From Pectinophora gossypiella (taxonomy: Eukaryota > Arthropoda > Insecta > Lepidoptera > Gelechiidae): a stretch of DNA of 64,000 nt. Under the pieces are notes generated by a model, which did not search any database, was not told where the DNA came from, and saw only the letters and a list, made by a program, of their open reading frames with translations. The stretch is from the NCBI RefSeq assembly GCF_024362695.1, contig NC_065415.1, forward strand, positions 13,619,438-13,683,437, in the 5' to 3' direction. The stretch's first letter is position 1. Every line of letters begins with the position of its first letter. Of the stretch, positions 19,969-30,640 are shown one piece after another. A program made the position numbers and the translations under genes.

Positions 19969-21848
19969 TAATTAATTTAACTAATAAAACATACAAAGAA
20001 TTAATAAGACGCAGCAAATATAATTATTATAATAAATTAATGATAAACAGTCCAAATGTTGCCAAATCTATGTGGCAAATTATAAACAAAGAGAGAGGAT
20101 TAAGTTCCAGTCCCAGGATCGAAGTTACCGACGTAGTAACTGACGCGAATGGAATAAAATTGTCATCTAAAGCAGCTGCAGCGAATGCAATAAATGCTAG
20201 GTTCACAGGAGCAGCGGCAGCGTGCGGCGCCCCGCGTGCTGACCTGTCACAGGTGAGCGCCGCGTTGCGCGCAGCACGCCCGCTGGCCGACCGCTGTCTG
20301 CGACTCCGAACGTTCAGTGCGCATGAGGTATATTGCATTATAACTGCTCGTATACCTCACAAGCCTACGAAAGACATCTATGATATATCAATGCAGCTAA
20401 TAAATATTGCCGCTTATCCACTAGCGCCTGTGCTAGCGCGTTTATTTAATAGATGTCTCGAAGAAGGAGTGTACCCGCAGCATTTGAAAATAAGTAAGGT
20501 GTCACCTCTTTTCAAAGGAAAGGGAAAAAGAGAGGATATTGACGGATATAGACCGGTTTCCATCATACCGGCTGTGGCGAAAATATTTGAGAATGGGCTC
20601 TGCTCCCGGTTGGCGGATTATTTGCAGTCAACGAATGCGCTGTCCGATCGGCAACTCGCGTACCGCGAAGGTCGCTCCACTACCACCCTGGCGCGGGAGC
20701 TCCTGCGCCGGGTGGCCGACGCCCGAGAGCGCAAGTTGCAGGTGGCAGTCCTGTGCTGCGACTTGTCGAAGGCCTTCGATGTGGCTGACCATAACGTACT
20801 CGCAATTAAACTGCAGCACTATGGGATAGTTGGACGGGCACATGCACTGCTAACCGACATTCTTCACGACCGGTCACAAGTAGTCGTGAGCGATGGAGGG
20901 AGAGTGAGGTCAGTACCACTAACCACGTCGATGGGTGTAGCGCAGGGGTCATCCGTCTCTAACATTCTGTTCTCGCTGCTCCTCAACGATCTTCCCGAGG
21001 CAGTCACAGCAGGGGAAATCCTCATGTATGCGGACGATGTTGCCGGTGTAATCTGCTCACCCACTATTAACGAGCTTGAGCAGAAACTGAATGAGGCGGC
21101 GACCCAGTTAGCCCAATACTTCCGTGGCAACGGGCTCGCGTTAAACCTAAAAAAGACACACTTTCTCCATTTTCATCTTGGTGGAAGATATCCGAGGGAC
21201 TTGACGGTTTTTGTAGACAATACAAAAATAGAGCAGGTGCAAGCAACTACATTTTTGGGCTTTGAATTAGATCGCGGCTTAAAATGGGAAGCACATATCG
21301 AGAAGCTTTGCAAAAGGATAGGGAGCGCATGCTTCGCACTCCGAAGGCTAGCGAGAGTTGTGCCCAAAAATGTAGTCCGCTCAAGTTACTTTGCCACTGT
21401 GCATTCGCTCGTACAATACGGCGCAGAGCTGTGGGGACGCGCTGCTGACTGGGAGCGAGTCTTCCGCATGCAGAAGAGAGCCGTCAGGGCTATTGTACAG
21501 GTGCCAAAAGATACGTCCGCAAAGCCGCTATTTAGGTCTCTGGGTATCCTGACACTGCCGTCCATAGTCGTGCTGCAGGTAGCCACTTATGTGCGCTGTA
21601 ACCTAGACGAATACATAACGGCTAGGGAGGTGCATGGACGCAACCTGCGGAGTGGTGGTAGACTGGTAGGTGTTCGTCACAGACTCGCAAAGTCCGATCG
21701 GCTGACCCACGTCATGGGCCCGTCGGTGTACAATAAACTGCCGACACACGTCACTGACGCACCGTCTATACCTTGTTTTAAATCGCGACTCAAACGTTGG
21801 CTTCTTGAGCACACGTTCTACAGTTACGATGAATTTATTAATTTGTAA
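19962..21848 (+). pseudogene. LINE reverse transcriptase ORF, near intact (CR1/Jockey group)
   Basis: From the ATG at 20040, 602 uninterrupted codons. The frame is open upstream to about 19950. Visible RT blocks are 'PLFKGKG' near residue 156, 'GYRPVSIIP' at 169, 'DLSKAFDVADHN' at 241 (first catalytic Asp), 'GVAQGSSVS' at 299 and 'YADD' at 330 (catalytic Asp pair), then 'LNLKKTH' near 370. The C-terminal thumb and tail end with 'GPSVYNKLPTHV' and 'FKSRLKRWLLEH'. The protein would prime reverse transcription from nicked DNA. The catalytic residues are all kept, so damage is confined to 5' truncation and one upstream frameshift. The GC-rich codons stand out against the flanks. Daphne-like affiliation is a guess. 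Confidence 0.9.
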
Positions 21849-22016
21849 TTTCTTTACTGGACAGTACAGTTCAAATATTGTGTAGGTACATTATTTGTAT
21901 GAATGTATTGATGTAACAATTTTATTTTAATTTTTAATATTGTAATGTGACTAATTTTTATCTTGACATGTAATACGAATTATTACCAATAAATTATGAA
22001 TATGAATATGAATATG
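21849..22016 (+). other. LINE 3' UTR with AATAAA and (TATGAA)n tail
   Basis: Short AT-rich UTR. AATAAA lies at 21988-21993, directly followed by TATGAA-type repeats to about 22016, marking the element's 3' end. A SINE-A fragment follows at once. Confidence 0.8.
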
Positions 22017-22019
22017 TGA

Positions 22020-22172
22020 AGTGAATTGCCAACCTCATCAACCTTGGTGTCAGGGTTATTACTGAGCCGCCAAAGGCCCCTGACATGGCTCATGCAACGA
22101 TTACTCACTTACATCAGTGACTAGTAACCGAGATCACCGACTTAACGTGCCTTCCGAAGCACGGATCGTCTG
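22020..22172 (-). mobile_element. SINE-A, 5' truncated
   Basis: 'gccaacctcatcaaccttgg', 'tgagccgccaaaggcccctg', 'tcacttacatcagtgactag' and the core 'acgtgccttccgaagcacgg' in minus orientation. No head. Confidence 0.88.
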
Positions 22173-23226
22173 TAAAAAATAAACAATGTTTTTTGTATTC
22201 ACTTTGCAAGGAAATTTTGAACTTTTAGTAAAAGATTTACTTACAGGATTGATATATATGTGACAAGTATTATTAATTAAGTATATTAGTCAGTAATTTA
22301 CTTAATTGTAAAGTTTACGTCCTTGAAATGTTGGAGATACCAATTTAATGGTAAAGCGGTGGTAACATTTACGTCATGATAGGGCTGGTAATGGCGGCTT
22401 GTCATAGGATTGAGCATATCTGTTTTTCTCATACTTACTTAGTAAGTAAAGTAAGTAAGTAAAATGTTTATTTTTCATAAAAAATACAGAAAATATTGAT
22501 ACAATAAAAACCCCACAAAACTAATTCCTCGGTTAGTGTGTGGGAGTGGAGTTCGCTTAGTTATTATGTTTTAAAATACAGTTAACTTATAGCTAAGAGA
22601 ACTTTTGCATAAGATGTTTAAATAAAGATTTACTAAATTTTCACGGGGAATATTAAACCTCAGCTATCGGTCTATCCAAGAGATTTGCTCGTGACATCTT
22701 CAAGGCCCTTCCATTGCTTTATGTTGAGCTCACTACAATGTACAAGATTACCCGCCTACGTCACTCACTGATTAATTCCGACCCTTCCAGATAGGGAAGG
22801 GAAGGAAATCATAATATTAGGGTTTCCTCACTAATATTGTGCAAATGTTTATAGGTATTCGAGTTGAAAATTGGTCGGATGTTTGTATAATTGGATGTAG
22901 AGGTTGATAAGGTTTCAACTGTTCATGGAAATCTTTAACAGGGACAGGGATACAAATATATGATGATGATGATGATGATAATGTCCTCCCAAACGTATCC
23001 GTCGACGGCGACACCCTTAGCTAGTGTTATCCTGGGCTCTTGCATGGGCGCGGGCGTGAGTAGCAAAACCAAATTTAGTTTTGAAAGTCCTGTTGCAAGA
23101 AGCACAATAGAGAGTCCCATTTGAGTTATAAGTGTAGTGGCTTGCCACTCAGAGATCGGACTGGCGATCTGCTGTCGAATCGGGATTAAAAAAATATATT
23201 ATGGGAGATATATGTCACCTTTTTAA
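22173..23226. other. Non-coding, short simple repeats
   Basis: Contains 'gggaatattaaacctcag' (also at 19445) near 22652, AAGT-type repeats near 22440, and (ATG)6 at about 22961-22979. No gene is recognised. Confidence 0.5.
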
Positions 23227-23229
23227 GTC

Positions 23230-23704
23230 AATCCACGGAATATAAGACTGGAAGGGCGAAGTGAGCGCGAAACGCGCGCCATACAAGTATGAGCAAATAT
23301 ATACTTCAACTTTGCACTCCACTCGTCCGCAAACTTCACGACTCACGAAGCTTCGCGATAGTATATTAAAATGTCGTCTTATGCATTATAACTTGCAAGG
23401 CAAAAAATCAAATATCGACTATCATACAAGCGGATCTCTCCTTATCACAGTGTAGCTTAAATTATGATCGGTTATTTACTTTTGTTTGCAGTATTTTACT
23501 AAAAGTAATCATAAGCAGCCTATCACATAAGATATACACTGTCTGTAAAGTGGCCATGGAATTTGAGAAGCATTTGAGCTATCGCAGTTATCTGTTTGCA
23601 GGAGTAAAATAGTAAAAAAGAGTGGGATTTAACCGGCTACAGCGGCTCTCTTACAAAATTTTTAGCGCGTTAGGGCCCTTCCAAACTTTTTCTTCTATTC
23701 CATG
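23230..23704. mobile_element. Candidate MITE with imperfect inverted ends
   Basis: Left end 'cacggaatataagactgga' plus 'agggc' and right end 'gcccttccaaactttttctt' plus 'ctattccatgtg' are imperfect inverted repeats, both next to GCGC-rich blocks. A right end alone recurs at 40240-40290. Confidence 0.5.
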
Positions 23705-23862
23705 TGTAAATCCCATACATTTTTATCACTATACCTACTATATTACACGGTACAACCAAATAGATTTGTAATATACAATAATATAAATATATTTGTAACA
23801 GGACTGTTGTATTAAATTATGGGATGAGGTCAATAAAATGTATGCGATGAACTCTATAATAT

Positions 23863-24075
23863 ACAGTGTTAGTGACATCGTAACGAAAACTTTGAGAGAT
23901 AATTCAGGCCATCATTCCGAGTTGATATCAAGTGCAACATTCCAAAATTCAAATTTAAAAAAATCAAAAGAATGCATGAATTTTGCGACGGAAAATTCCA
24001 CTTGATATCAACCCAAAATAATGGTCTGAATCATCCCCCTTAGTATTCGTTACGATGTCACTAACAACCTGTATA
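23863..24075. mobile_element. MITE-G, complete foldback copy
   Basis: About 210 bp from 'acagtgttagtgacatcgta' to 'gatgtcactaacaacctgta', with the arms joined by an A-rich loop. TA follows the right end and AT precedes the left. Confidence 0.9.
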
Positions 24076-24560
24076 TAAATGTGGGTACATTTTTGAGAAA
24101 ATTAATTTCGGTGTCGAATTTGTTGCATGTTTTGCAATGCACATTCACCACCAAAACACATCCGATACTTTGCACCACCAAAATTACGTATCGAAGCATA
24201 TTCACAAATTATCTTACGCCAGCTCAGATGAATTATGGCCTGTTCACGGCGAATATTTACATTTTTTTTCGCGTTTCTATAAGTTATTGTCTATTATTTC
24301 CTCAAGTGATACCTTCTGTCGTTGGACACATTACTTTAAGCTTTGTTTCAAAAACAAAGCGAAGAATTTTCTTTGAAAAAATTCTTCTTCTACTTCGTTA
24401 AATCATCAATTTTAAATCCTACTTCTTTTGAAGATTTTTCCTTAGAGTACGTTATTCGTATTCAATATTGTTAGCTCACTTATAATTCATACCTCCCAGT
24501 CCCCCTTCGCATATAATTGCATTAGACAGACCTCCCCATCGACGGTACAACCAAGTAGAC
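24076..24560. other. Non-coding, nothing recognised
   Basis: Two overlapping open frames (24081-24401) with no recognisable motif. AT-rich. Confidence 0.35.
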
Positions 24561-24567
24561 GCCAACC

Positions 24568-24683
24568 TTTTTTTTTTGACGTGACTTATTGTAGAATTGC
24601 CGCAGATGGCATTAAGTTCTTGGCGGGACAAATGGGGGGCGCTGAAGGCTCTCACCCGGTACAAGGAAAAATATTTGAAAGAA
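24568..24683 (-). mobile_element. LINE-E 3' end, internally deleted
   Basis: Poly-T, 'gacgtgacttattgtagaat', 'gccgcagatggcatt', 'ggcgctgaaggctctcaccc', then, after a deletion, 'aggaaaaatatttgaaag'. Confidence 0.8.
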
Positions 24684-24781
24684 AACAGACAATGTTTGCC
24701 AGCGAGATACTTGGGGCTCCGTGATTTGCAAAGCCGACCCCACATAACGGGAAGTGGCGAGGACAAAGAAGAAGAAGAAGT
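24684..24781 (+). pseudogene. LINE C-terminal scrap with (GAA)n tail
   Basis: Reads 'CLPARYLGLRDLQSRPHITG' then AAGAAGAAGAAG. It looks like the very end of a LINE ORF and its tail, but is too short to classify. Confidence 0.4.
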
Positions 24782-25235
24782 AAGTATGAGGAAAGCGTTC
24801 TGATTGATTCATTCAAAAACCTAAACACGTCGAAAGGTTGCAGAAGTTGTCGAGCGGCGTCTTGTATGTATCTGATGCATTAGCCAGTTTTGTTGACAGA
24901 ACTGGTTCGTCAGTTGCTAGGTGTCTAGAGGTTGTATCGCCGATGGCCTCCCCCATTCAAATTGTGCGCGCGTAATACCTTTTGTAACCGTTTGTAAGCA
25001 GTTTTGCATTTCTGATGCAGCAGAACAGACAGCTTAATCTATGAACGGAAGAAACTTACTTTTCAGTTTCAAAACTTAACTTTGCCTTGGAATTGATTAA
25101 ATAAGGGGGAAGTTCTTTAGTAAGGCATGCCTTTGTGACATTTTCTTCCTAAGTAAACAATAAACGCGTTTGCGGCCTTATTAAGTACAGTTGGCTCGAA
25201 CATTATTAATAAACGGCGATACGGCCTGTTATGAT
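24782..25235. other. Non-coding, nothing recognised
   Basis: No supported feature. Confidence 0.4.
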
Positions 25236-25345
25236 GGTCTAACAGAAAGCTCGATAAGGTGTGGGTACTTAGGTAATCTCGCAATGGACGTACCTCTGAC
25301 TACCTCAATTAGAATATAGTCATGAGCCTATGTTATGTTATAAGT
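25236..25345 (+). repeat. Repeat M
   Basis: 'tggtctaacagaaagctcga', 'gtgtgggtacttaggtaatc', 'cgcaatggacgtacctctga', 'atagtcatgagcctatgtta'. One of about eight copies. Confidence 0.85.
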
Positions 25346-25639
25346 ACATAAGTAAGTACTTAAATACCTACGAAATCACAATTTTACTATAGTTAAAAAA
25401 ATACGTCAGCCAATTATAATAAAAAATATGAAAAAAAATCTAAAACAAAAATAATATTTTCTCCCAGGACTCTCTCCAGTGCTTCCTCCGGTCAGCCTTC
25501 TAAGAAAGCATCTACTAAAAAAAATGGATAATGCAAACCCCGGGTATTAGATAATTCAAATCAGTCCAAACAAATTGTCACCCTACACTCACGAGCATTC
25601 TCCGAAGTTTGCTCATATTGTATCTCGACAACGGAAGTT

Positions 25640-25835
25640 TTCATTCGTGCGCGCCGACTATGAATAATGTTCGATCGACGGAACGGAAGCGACTTCCGGC
25701 GAGTTCGACGCCCGGTCGCCCGTCTGCGCGGCCCCTTATCTTTTTGCAAAGGAACTTTGGTCGGTCGATTTTTAAACTTGTTTCGTTTGAATTCGCTTGT
25801 CGTTTGTAAGACACCGGAAACCGGAAAGTGGCGTG
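25640..25835. other. CpG-rich block of unknown nature
   Basis: About 190 bp with many CpGs in an AT-rich region. Open frames exist on both strands (25667-26047 plus, 25561-25965 minus), but neither has a motif or splice context that I trust. It could be a promoter or first exon, or part of a DNA transposon. Confidence 0.3.
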
Positions 25836-25971
25836 ATAATATTTTGACAGATTTATTTTTGACAGGCTGTGCTTTGGGGGTTGGTGATGGAGAGGCCTTT
25901 ATGAGATACCCTAAGGCCCAGGTATTGGTGCTATTCTCCTTTTTCTCTCGTGTGGGTTGTGACATTAATGA

Positions 25972-26036
25972 CCGACTGAGGACCCCATCAACCCTGGTGT
26001 CAGGGTTACTATTGAGCCGCCAGAGTAATGTGTTGC
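25972..26036 (-). mobile_element. SINE-A fragment
   Basis: 'gaccccatcaaccctggtgt', 'cagggttactattgagccgc', then it ends. Confidence 0.75.
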
Positions 26037-26039
26037 CTA

Positions 26040-26902
26040 CATACTAACGTTTAAAAACTTATTTGCTTAAGATCTCTTCCAAGGGACGCAATCATCTTAT
26101 TTTTCGGACAATCATGTTATTTTAGCCTACAATGTTCTGACTAAACGAAGTAGAGCGCCATTTTTTATTGTGCATGACGTTCGTTGAACGGCTATGCTAT
26201 GTCAACCGCAAGATGAACTAAGTACCCAAATGCCTCCTGTGTGACGTAATTTCTTGTACATGCGTGACCCATCACGCGATAATTTTTTAAGTTGGTTTTT
26301 AGATCGGAATTAATTATTTAACGAATGAAATTGGGATACCCACATACTTACTTACCTACTTATATTATATATTTAATAAAAAAACAACATTATTCCTTAA
26401 ACAAAAAAAAATAAACAAATACTTTCCCAACAACTAATAATTCTATAAACACACACTATAAAAAAAAATAAGAATAAAAAATCTATATTTGGAATAGGTA
26501 CTTTAGATTATAAATATATATCAATCAACTTTACTTACTATAGGTACTGCGGTAATTAATGAACATTTTAATAAAGAATATGTATTTTATAATATACCTA
26601 CTTAATTATATTTAATGTAAATGTTGTTCTAATTTAAGAAAGTTGTGTAACTTTAATTAATATTTCGGAGTAACTCGTTACTTTTATAATAATTAATTTT
26701 CATTTGTGTGGTTTCATTGTTCAATGTAAACAGTTCATTCAATCAAAGATATTACAAGAAATCTGAGACATTTTAATTATTAATTCTACGTGGACTAATT
26801 ATTAATTTGTCACGAAGTTCACAAGGTAAATAATGTTTTGTTCACAAAAATCACATCCAAAATGTGATTGTTTCAAAAAAGTGCTTACGAGGTTGTCTCT
26901 AG
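26040..26902. other. Very AT-rich non-coding stretch
   Basis: No gene or recognised repeat, apart from SINE-core-like 'atcatcttatttttcggaca' at 26090. Confidence 0.45.
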
Positions 26903-26904
26903 GC

Positions 26905-27018
26905 GACGTTATGTAGTCGTTATATGAGCCATATCAGAGGCCTTTGGCAGTTCGATATTAAACCTGACACCAGGGTTTCAGAGGCTGATCATCCACCTCT
27001 TAACCTATACGTAGAAGA
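26905..27018 (+). mobile_element. SINE-A 3' end
   Basis: 'atgtagtcgttatatgagcc', 'aggcctttggcagttcg', 'aacctgacaccagggtt', 'ccacctcttaacctatacgt', AGAAGAAG tail. Confidence 0.85.
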
Positions 27019-27103
27019 AGAGATTATTTCAGGTTTGACTTGCATTAGTTGTAATACATGTATTTATGTATATATTATAGGCACATGTTTGTTATTTTAA
27101 CAC

Positions 27104-27205
27104 ACACTTCCACTAACCCGCTGTGGAGCAGCGTGCTGGAGTATGTTCCATGACCCCTCCGGTTGATTGAGGAGAGGCTGTGCCCAGCATTGGGGCGTAT
27201 ATAGA
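27104..27205 (+). mobile_element. SINE-B tail fragment
   Basis: 'cttccactaacccgctgtgg', 'agcagcgtgctggagtatgt', 'tccggttgattgaggagagg', 'cattggggcgtatata'. Core and head are absent. Confidence 0.85.
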
Positions 27206-27217
27206 CTGTTTATGTTT

Positions 27218-27275
27218 CATCATCACTAATTTAAGACCCACGCTCTTGTCGGTGTAGCCTTCTCCATTCTTGTTT
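27218..27275 (-). repeat. Repeat J end fragment
   Basis: 'tcatcatcactaatttaaga', 'cccacgctcttgtcggtgta', 'gccttctccat'. Confidence 0.8.
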
Positions 27276-27328
27276 ATCAAAGGCATAAGACATAATTCTT
27301 GTTTATGTATGTTATGGTATATTTTGCA

Positions 27329-27482
27329 GGGTGTTACTGACATCGTAACATATACTGATGGGGATGATTCAGATTTTGAGTTCATATCAAGTGTAATTTA
27401 TCGTCGCAAAATTCATGATTTTTTTTATTTTTATTATTATTATTTTCCCAAAGTATTCGCTACCGTGTCCCTAACACCTGTA
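27329..27482. mobile_element. MITE-G, rearranged copy
   Basis: Intact left arm ('cagggtgttactgacatcgt', 'tcgtcgcaaaattcatgat') and a truncated right arm ending 'cctaacacctgtata'. A detached right-arm piece ('atgaattttgcgacgataaa') lies at 27616-27650. Confidence 0.8.
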
Positions 27483-28039
27483 TACACTCACGCTTCGCCA
27501 GCTATGTTCATTTATATTAACGAATATATTTTATGGAACATGATGTTCGCGCCTCACCTAGTAGGGTCTAGATAATATGCGTGGTTCACGCGGGAAAATA
27601 ATAATAATAAAAAACATGAATTTTGCGACGATAAATTACACTTGCTGAGTGTAATTCTTTAAGTGATGTTATATTCTTGTTTTTGTATGTGACGTGCTTT
27701 TATAATAAACAATTTATATTCTACTAGCTTTTGCCCGCGACTCCGTCCGCGTGGCGTGTTATAAAAGGAGAAAGGTTAAAAAATGCTTAATTTTATTATT
27801 TTTAAATGAGGTTACAGTATAAGTAGCTCAGTTAATAATGAATTGTTATTAATTTCTAGATTATTAGTTTATGATTTGGTTTGATATTTTAGGAAAATAC
27901 GATCAGTTTCGAAAATTTAAACAAAATTTAAAAATTACAACAGAAATACGCCGTGAAACGTCCGCCTGGAAAATTCAACAGAAAACTACCTACGAAAGAT
28001 TTGAACCATCCAAGAATAGTGAAAAGTTCGCCCGCAAAA

Positions 28040-28205
28040 TTCAATATTTGACACGACCATCAACGACGTCTGCCCTCACGCGTCTGCCGCGTTCCGGTTG
28101 CTCACTCGGGTATCTGCCCCCCCCTCCGCGCCTCGCCACCGCTGTCGCCGCCCCACAAACGCCGCCGCGGCCGCGACGTTTCTTGGTTGCCACTACCGCG
28201 AGCTA
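28040..28205. other. GC-rich insert within the Helitron
   Basis: About 165 bp with many CpGs and proline/arginine-like codons on the plus strand, flanked on both sides by AT-rich Helitron sequence. It could be a captured host fragment, which Helitrons are known to acquire. I do not recognise a source gene. Confidence 0.35.
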
Positions 28206-28489
28206 TAAATTTCAAGCCTCTAACTCGCTTCCCGTTCCCAGGAAAATTTTTAACTTTGCATTCACTAAGGTATATAATATATGCATGTCAAATTTCAAGC
28301 ATCTAACTTATGCAGTTTAGATTTTTTCATACAATTTTTTTTACCCGCCAATTCCCATTTTTCAAAATACAGCCATAACTAAAATTTATATTTACTAAGG
28401 TATGCATGCATGCTTTTATTCGTAGCATGCATGCTAGATTGAAAACATCTATCTTACGCTGTTTAGATTTTATCATACAAATGTTTTTT

Positions 28490-29594
28490 CCCGCTAACTC
28501 CCGTTCCCGTGGGAATTTTGCAATATCCAGTTGCAACTAAGCTTTAAGTTAACTATGTAACACCCCATTGTACTACATGGAATACAATAAATAATTTAAT
28601 TTAATTGAAAACATCTATCTTACGCAGTTTCGATTTTTTCATACAAATGTTTTTTCCCCACTAACTCCCGTTTCCGTGGGAATTTTGCAATATCCTGTTG
28701 CAACTAAGCTTTAAGTTAACTAAGGTACCTGCATGCCAAATTTCAAGCGTCTAACTTAAGCGGTTTAGATTTTTCATACAAAAGGCTTTTCCCGCTAATT
28801 CCCGTTCCCGTGGGAATTTCGGGAATTCCCTTCTTAGTGCACCTCTACGGTATCTAAGGTACCTGCGAGCCAAATTTCAAACATCTAACTTGAATGGTTT
28901 AGATTTTTCATACAAAAGGATTTTCCCGTTAATTCCCGTTCCCGTGAGAATTTCAGGAATTCCTTTCTTAATACACCTCTACGGTATCTAAGGTACCTGC
29001 ATGACAAATTTCAAACGTCTAACTTGAGTGGTTTAGATTTTTCATACAAAAGGATTTTCCCGCTAATTCCCGTTCTCGTGGGAATTTCGGAAATTCCTTT
29101 CTTAGTGCACCTCTACGGTACTTAAGGTATCTGCATGCCAAATTTCAAACGACTAACTTGAGTGGTTTAGATTTTTCATACAAAAGGATTTTCCCGCTAA
29201 TTCCCGTTCCCGTGAGAATTTTGGGAATTCCTTTCTTAGTGCACCTTTACGGTTCCTATGGTACCTGCATGCCAAATTTCAAACGTCTAACTTGAGTGGT
29301 TTAGATTTTTCATACCAAAGGATTTTCCCGCTAATTCCCGTTCCCGTGGGAATTTCGGAAATTCCTTTCTTAGTACACCTCTACGGTATCTAAGGTATCT
29401 GCATGCCAAATTTCAAACGTCTAACTTGAGTGGTTTAGATTTTTCATACAAAAGGATTTTCCCGCTAATTCCCGTTCCCGTAGGAATTTCGGGAATTCCT
29501 TTCTTAGTGCACCTCTACGGTAACTAAGGTACCTGCATGCCAAATTTCAAACGTCTAACTTGAGTGGTTTAGATTTTTCATACAAAAGAATTTC
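28490..29594. repeat. Tandem array, 134-bp unit, about 7-8 copies
   Basis: The anchor 'cccgctaattcccgttcccg' recurs at 28657 (variant), 28791, 28925, 29059, 29193, 29327 and 29461, exactly 134 bp apart each time. An older unit starts at 28490, separated by 167 bp because a short 'acaataaataatttaattta' insert intervenes, and weaker units extend back to about 28213. Each unit has 'gtgcacctctacggta', 'gcatgccaaatttcaaacg' and 'ggtttagatttttcataca'. The last units are nearly identical, which points to recent amplification or homogenisation. Confidence 0.95.
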
Positions 29595-29725
29595 CCTTCA
29601 CTACTCTGCTCCTATTGATTGTAGCGTGATGAAAAGTATACTATAACCTGTCCTGGAGTGTGAAGAATAATTGTACCAAGTTTCATTAAAATCCGTCCAG
29701 TAGTTTTTGTTTCTATAAGGAACAT

Positions 29726-29758
<33 letters not shown>

Positions 29759-29784
29759 AAGACAGACAGACAGACAGACAGACA
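29726..29784. repeat. (CAGA)n microsatellite
   Basis: About 14 CAGA units with one interruption, inside the Helitron. The Cys-Leu-Ser-Val frames on the minus strand are artefacts. Confidence 0.97.
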
Positions 29785-29927
29785 AAAATTTTACTGATTG
29801 CATTTTTGGCATCAGTATCGACCACTTATCACCCCCTGATAGTTATTTTGAAAAAATATTTAATGTACAGAATTGACCTCTCTACAGATTTATTATAAGT
29901 ATAGATAAAATATATGGATAACTTAAT

Positions 29928-30035
29928 ATGAGCTCCGAGGTCAGAGGTACATCCATCGCAAGATGAATGCAGTACCTACACTTCAACGAGAATTCTGTTG
30001 GACCAACGTGATAGGTGGTGAGCCGTACCGTAGAT
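29928..30035 (-). repeat. Repeat M
   Basis: 'gaggtcagaggtacatccat', 'cgcaagatgaatgcagtacc', 'ccaacgtgataggtggtgag'. Confidence 0.8.
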
Positions 30036-30640
30036 ATGGGAGGAGAAAAAATATTTTCAAAACATGACTGTACTGAGGTACATTTCCCTCGCATGAAACT
30101 TAAACAAAGGGCCGCGCATCGACATCTCGTTAGGCTAGGTGAAGCAATTTGCTTCCCCTCCGCCCGTCTAGTTCTAACTAATCCGGTGAAAATTCGAACA
30201 GTGAACGATTTTCAACTAGGGACCTTTATAAAACGAATGACACTGACGCAAAGTGAGGAAATTAAAGATTCTATCTACGTAACGAAGTCTTGGCGTAGTA
30301 TTAAACAGTGCAAAACTTGTAGAGGATTTGTGCGCACGCCATTTTAACGTTTATTCTGTTGGCGTAGAGTTAAAGTTCCGAAGTAGGAAGTGCGGTAAAC
30401 TGTTTGAATGGCAAGGAAAAACTTTGACCAGGGCTTGTGCTGGCATTCGTAATGACCGACTGAACGGGAGAAGTGGGACATTGAAAAATGGGGAAGGAAT
30501 TGTAAGGACCTTCATTGTACTACAAACCACTCCGGGATTGATTGTTCTGGCTATGGAAATGATTTCGTATGGAAACTACCTATTACCAATAGAGAATCTG
30601 TCATATATATTTTTTAATTATGTACGCTCGCGTTTAACCA
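30036..30640. other. Region with two overlapping unassigned open frames
   Basis: Plus-strand frames at about 30015-30347 and 30328-30663 are each ~110 codons, but start in a repeat-M copy or run into repeat Q and contain no motif I recognise. I do not call genes here. Confidence 0.3.

Larger units (their letters stand above)
27724..29905 (-). mobile_element. Non-autonomous Helitron with internal tandem array
   Basis: Read on the minus strand it starts TCTATACTTATAATAAATC, flanked by A, and ends with the hairpin 'cgcggacggagtcgcg', then GGCAAAAGCTAG, flanked by T. That is the Helitron signature (5' TC, 3' hairpin plus CTRR, A/T insertion site, no duplication). It is 2182 bp long and encodes no Rep/helicase, so it depends on an autonomous partner. 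Inside are a 134-bp tandem array, a (CAGA)n tract and a GC-rich block at 28040-28205 unlike the rest. Confidence 0.85.

Noticed and set aside
24612..24812. Minus frame rich in Phe over the GAA tail
   Set aside because: Arises from the LINE (GAA)n tail and LINE-E poly-T.
25561..26047. Opposing 126- and 134-codon frames
   Set aside because: They overlap on both strands, cross a SINE-A fragment and carry no domain; only the composition anomaly was kept.
27871..28320. 149-codon plus frame inside the Helitron
   Set aside because: It runs across AT-rich Helitron sequence and the GC block without conserved motifs; the element's sense strand is the opposite one.
28490..29594. CRISPR-like array
   Set aside because: Units are contiguous 134-bp tandem repeats without distinct spacers, in an insect Helitron.
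29601..29825. Minus-strand Cys-Leu-Ser-Val frames
   Set aside because: Produced by the (CAGA)n repeat in the Helitron.
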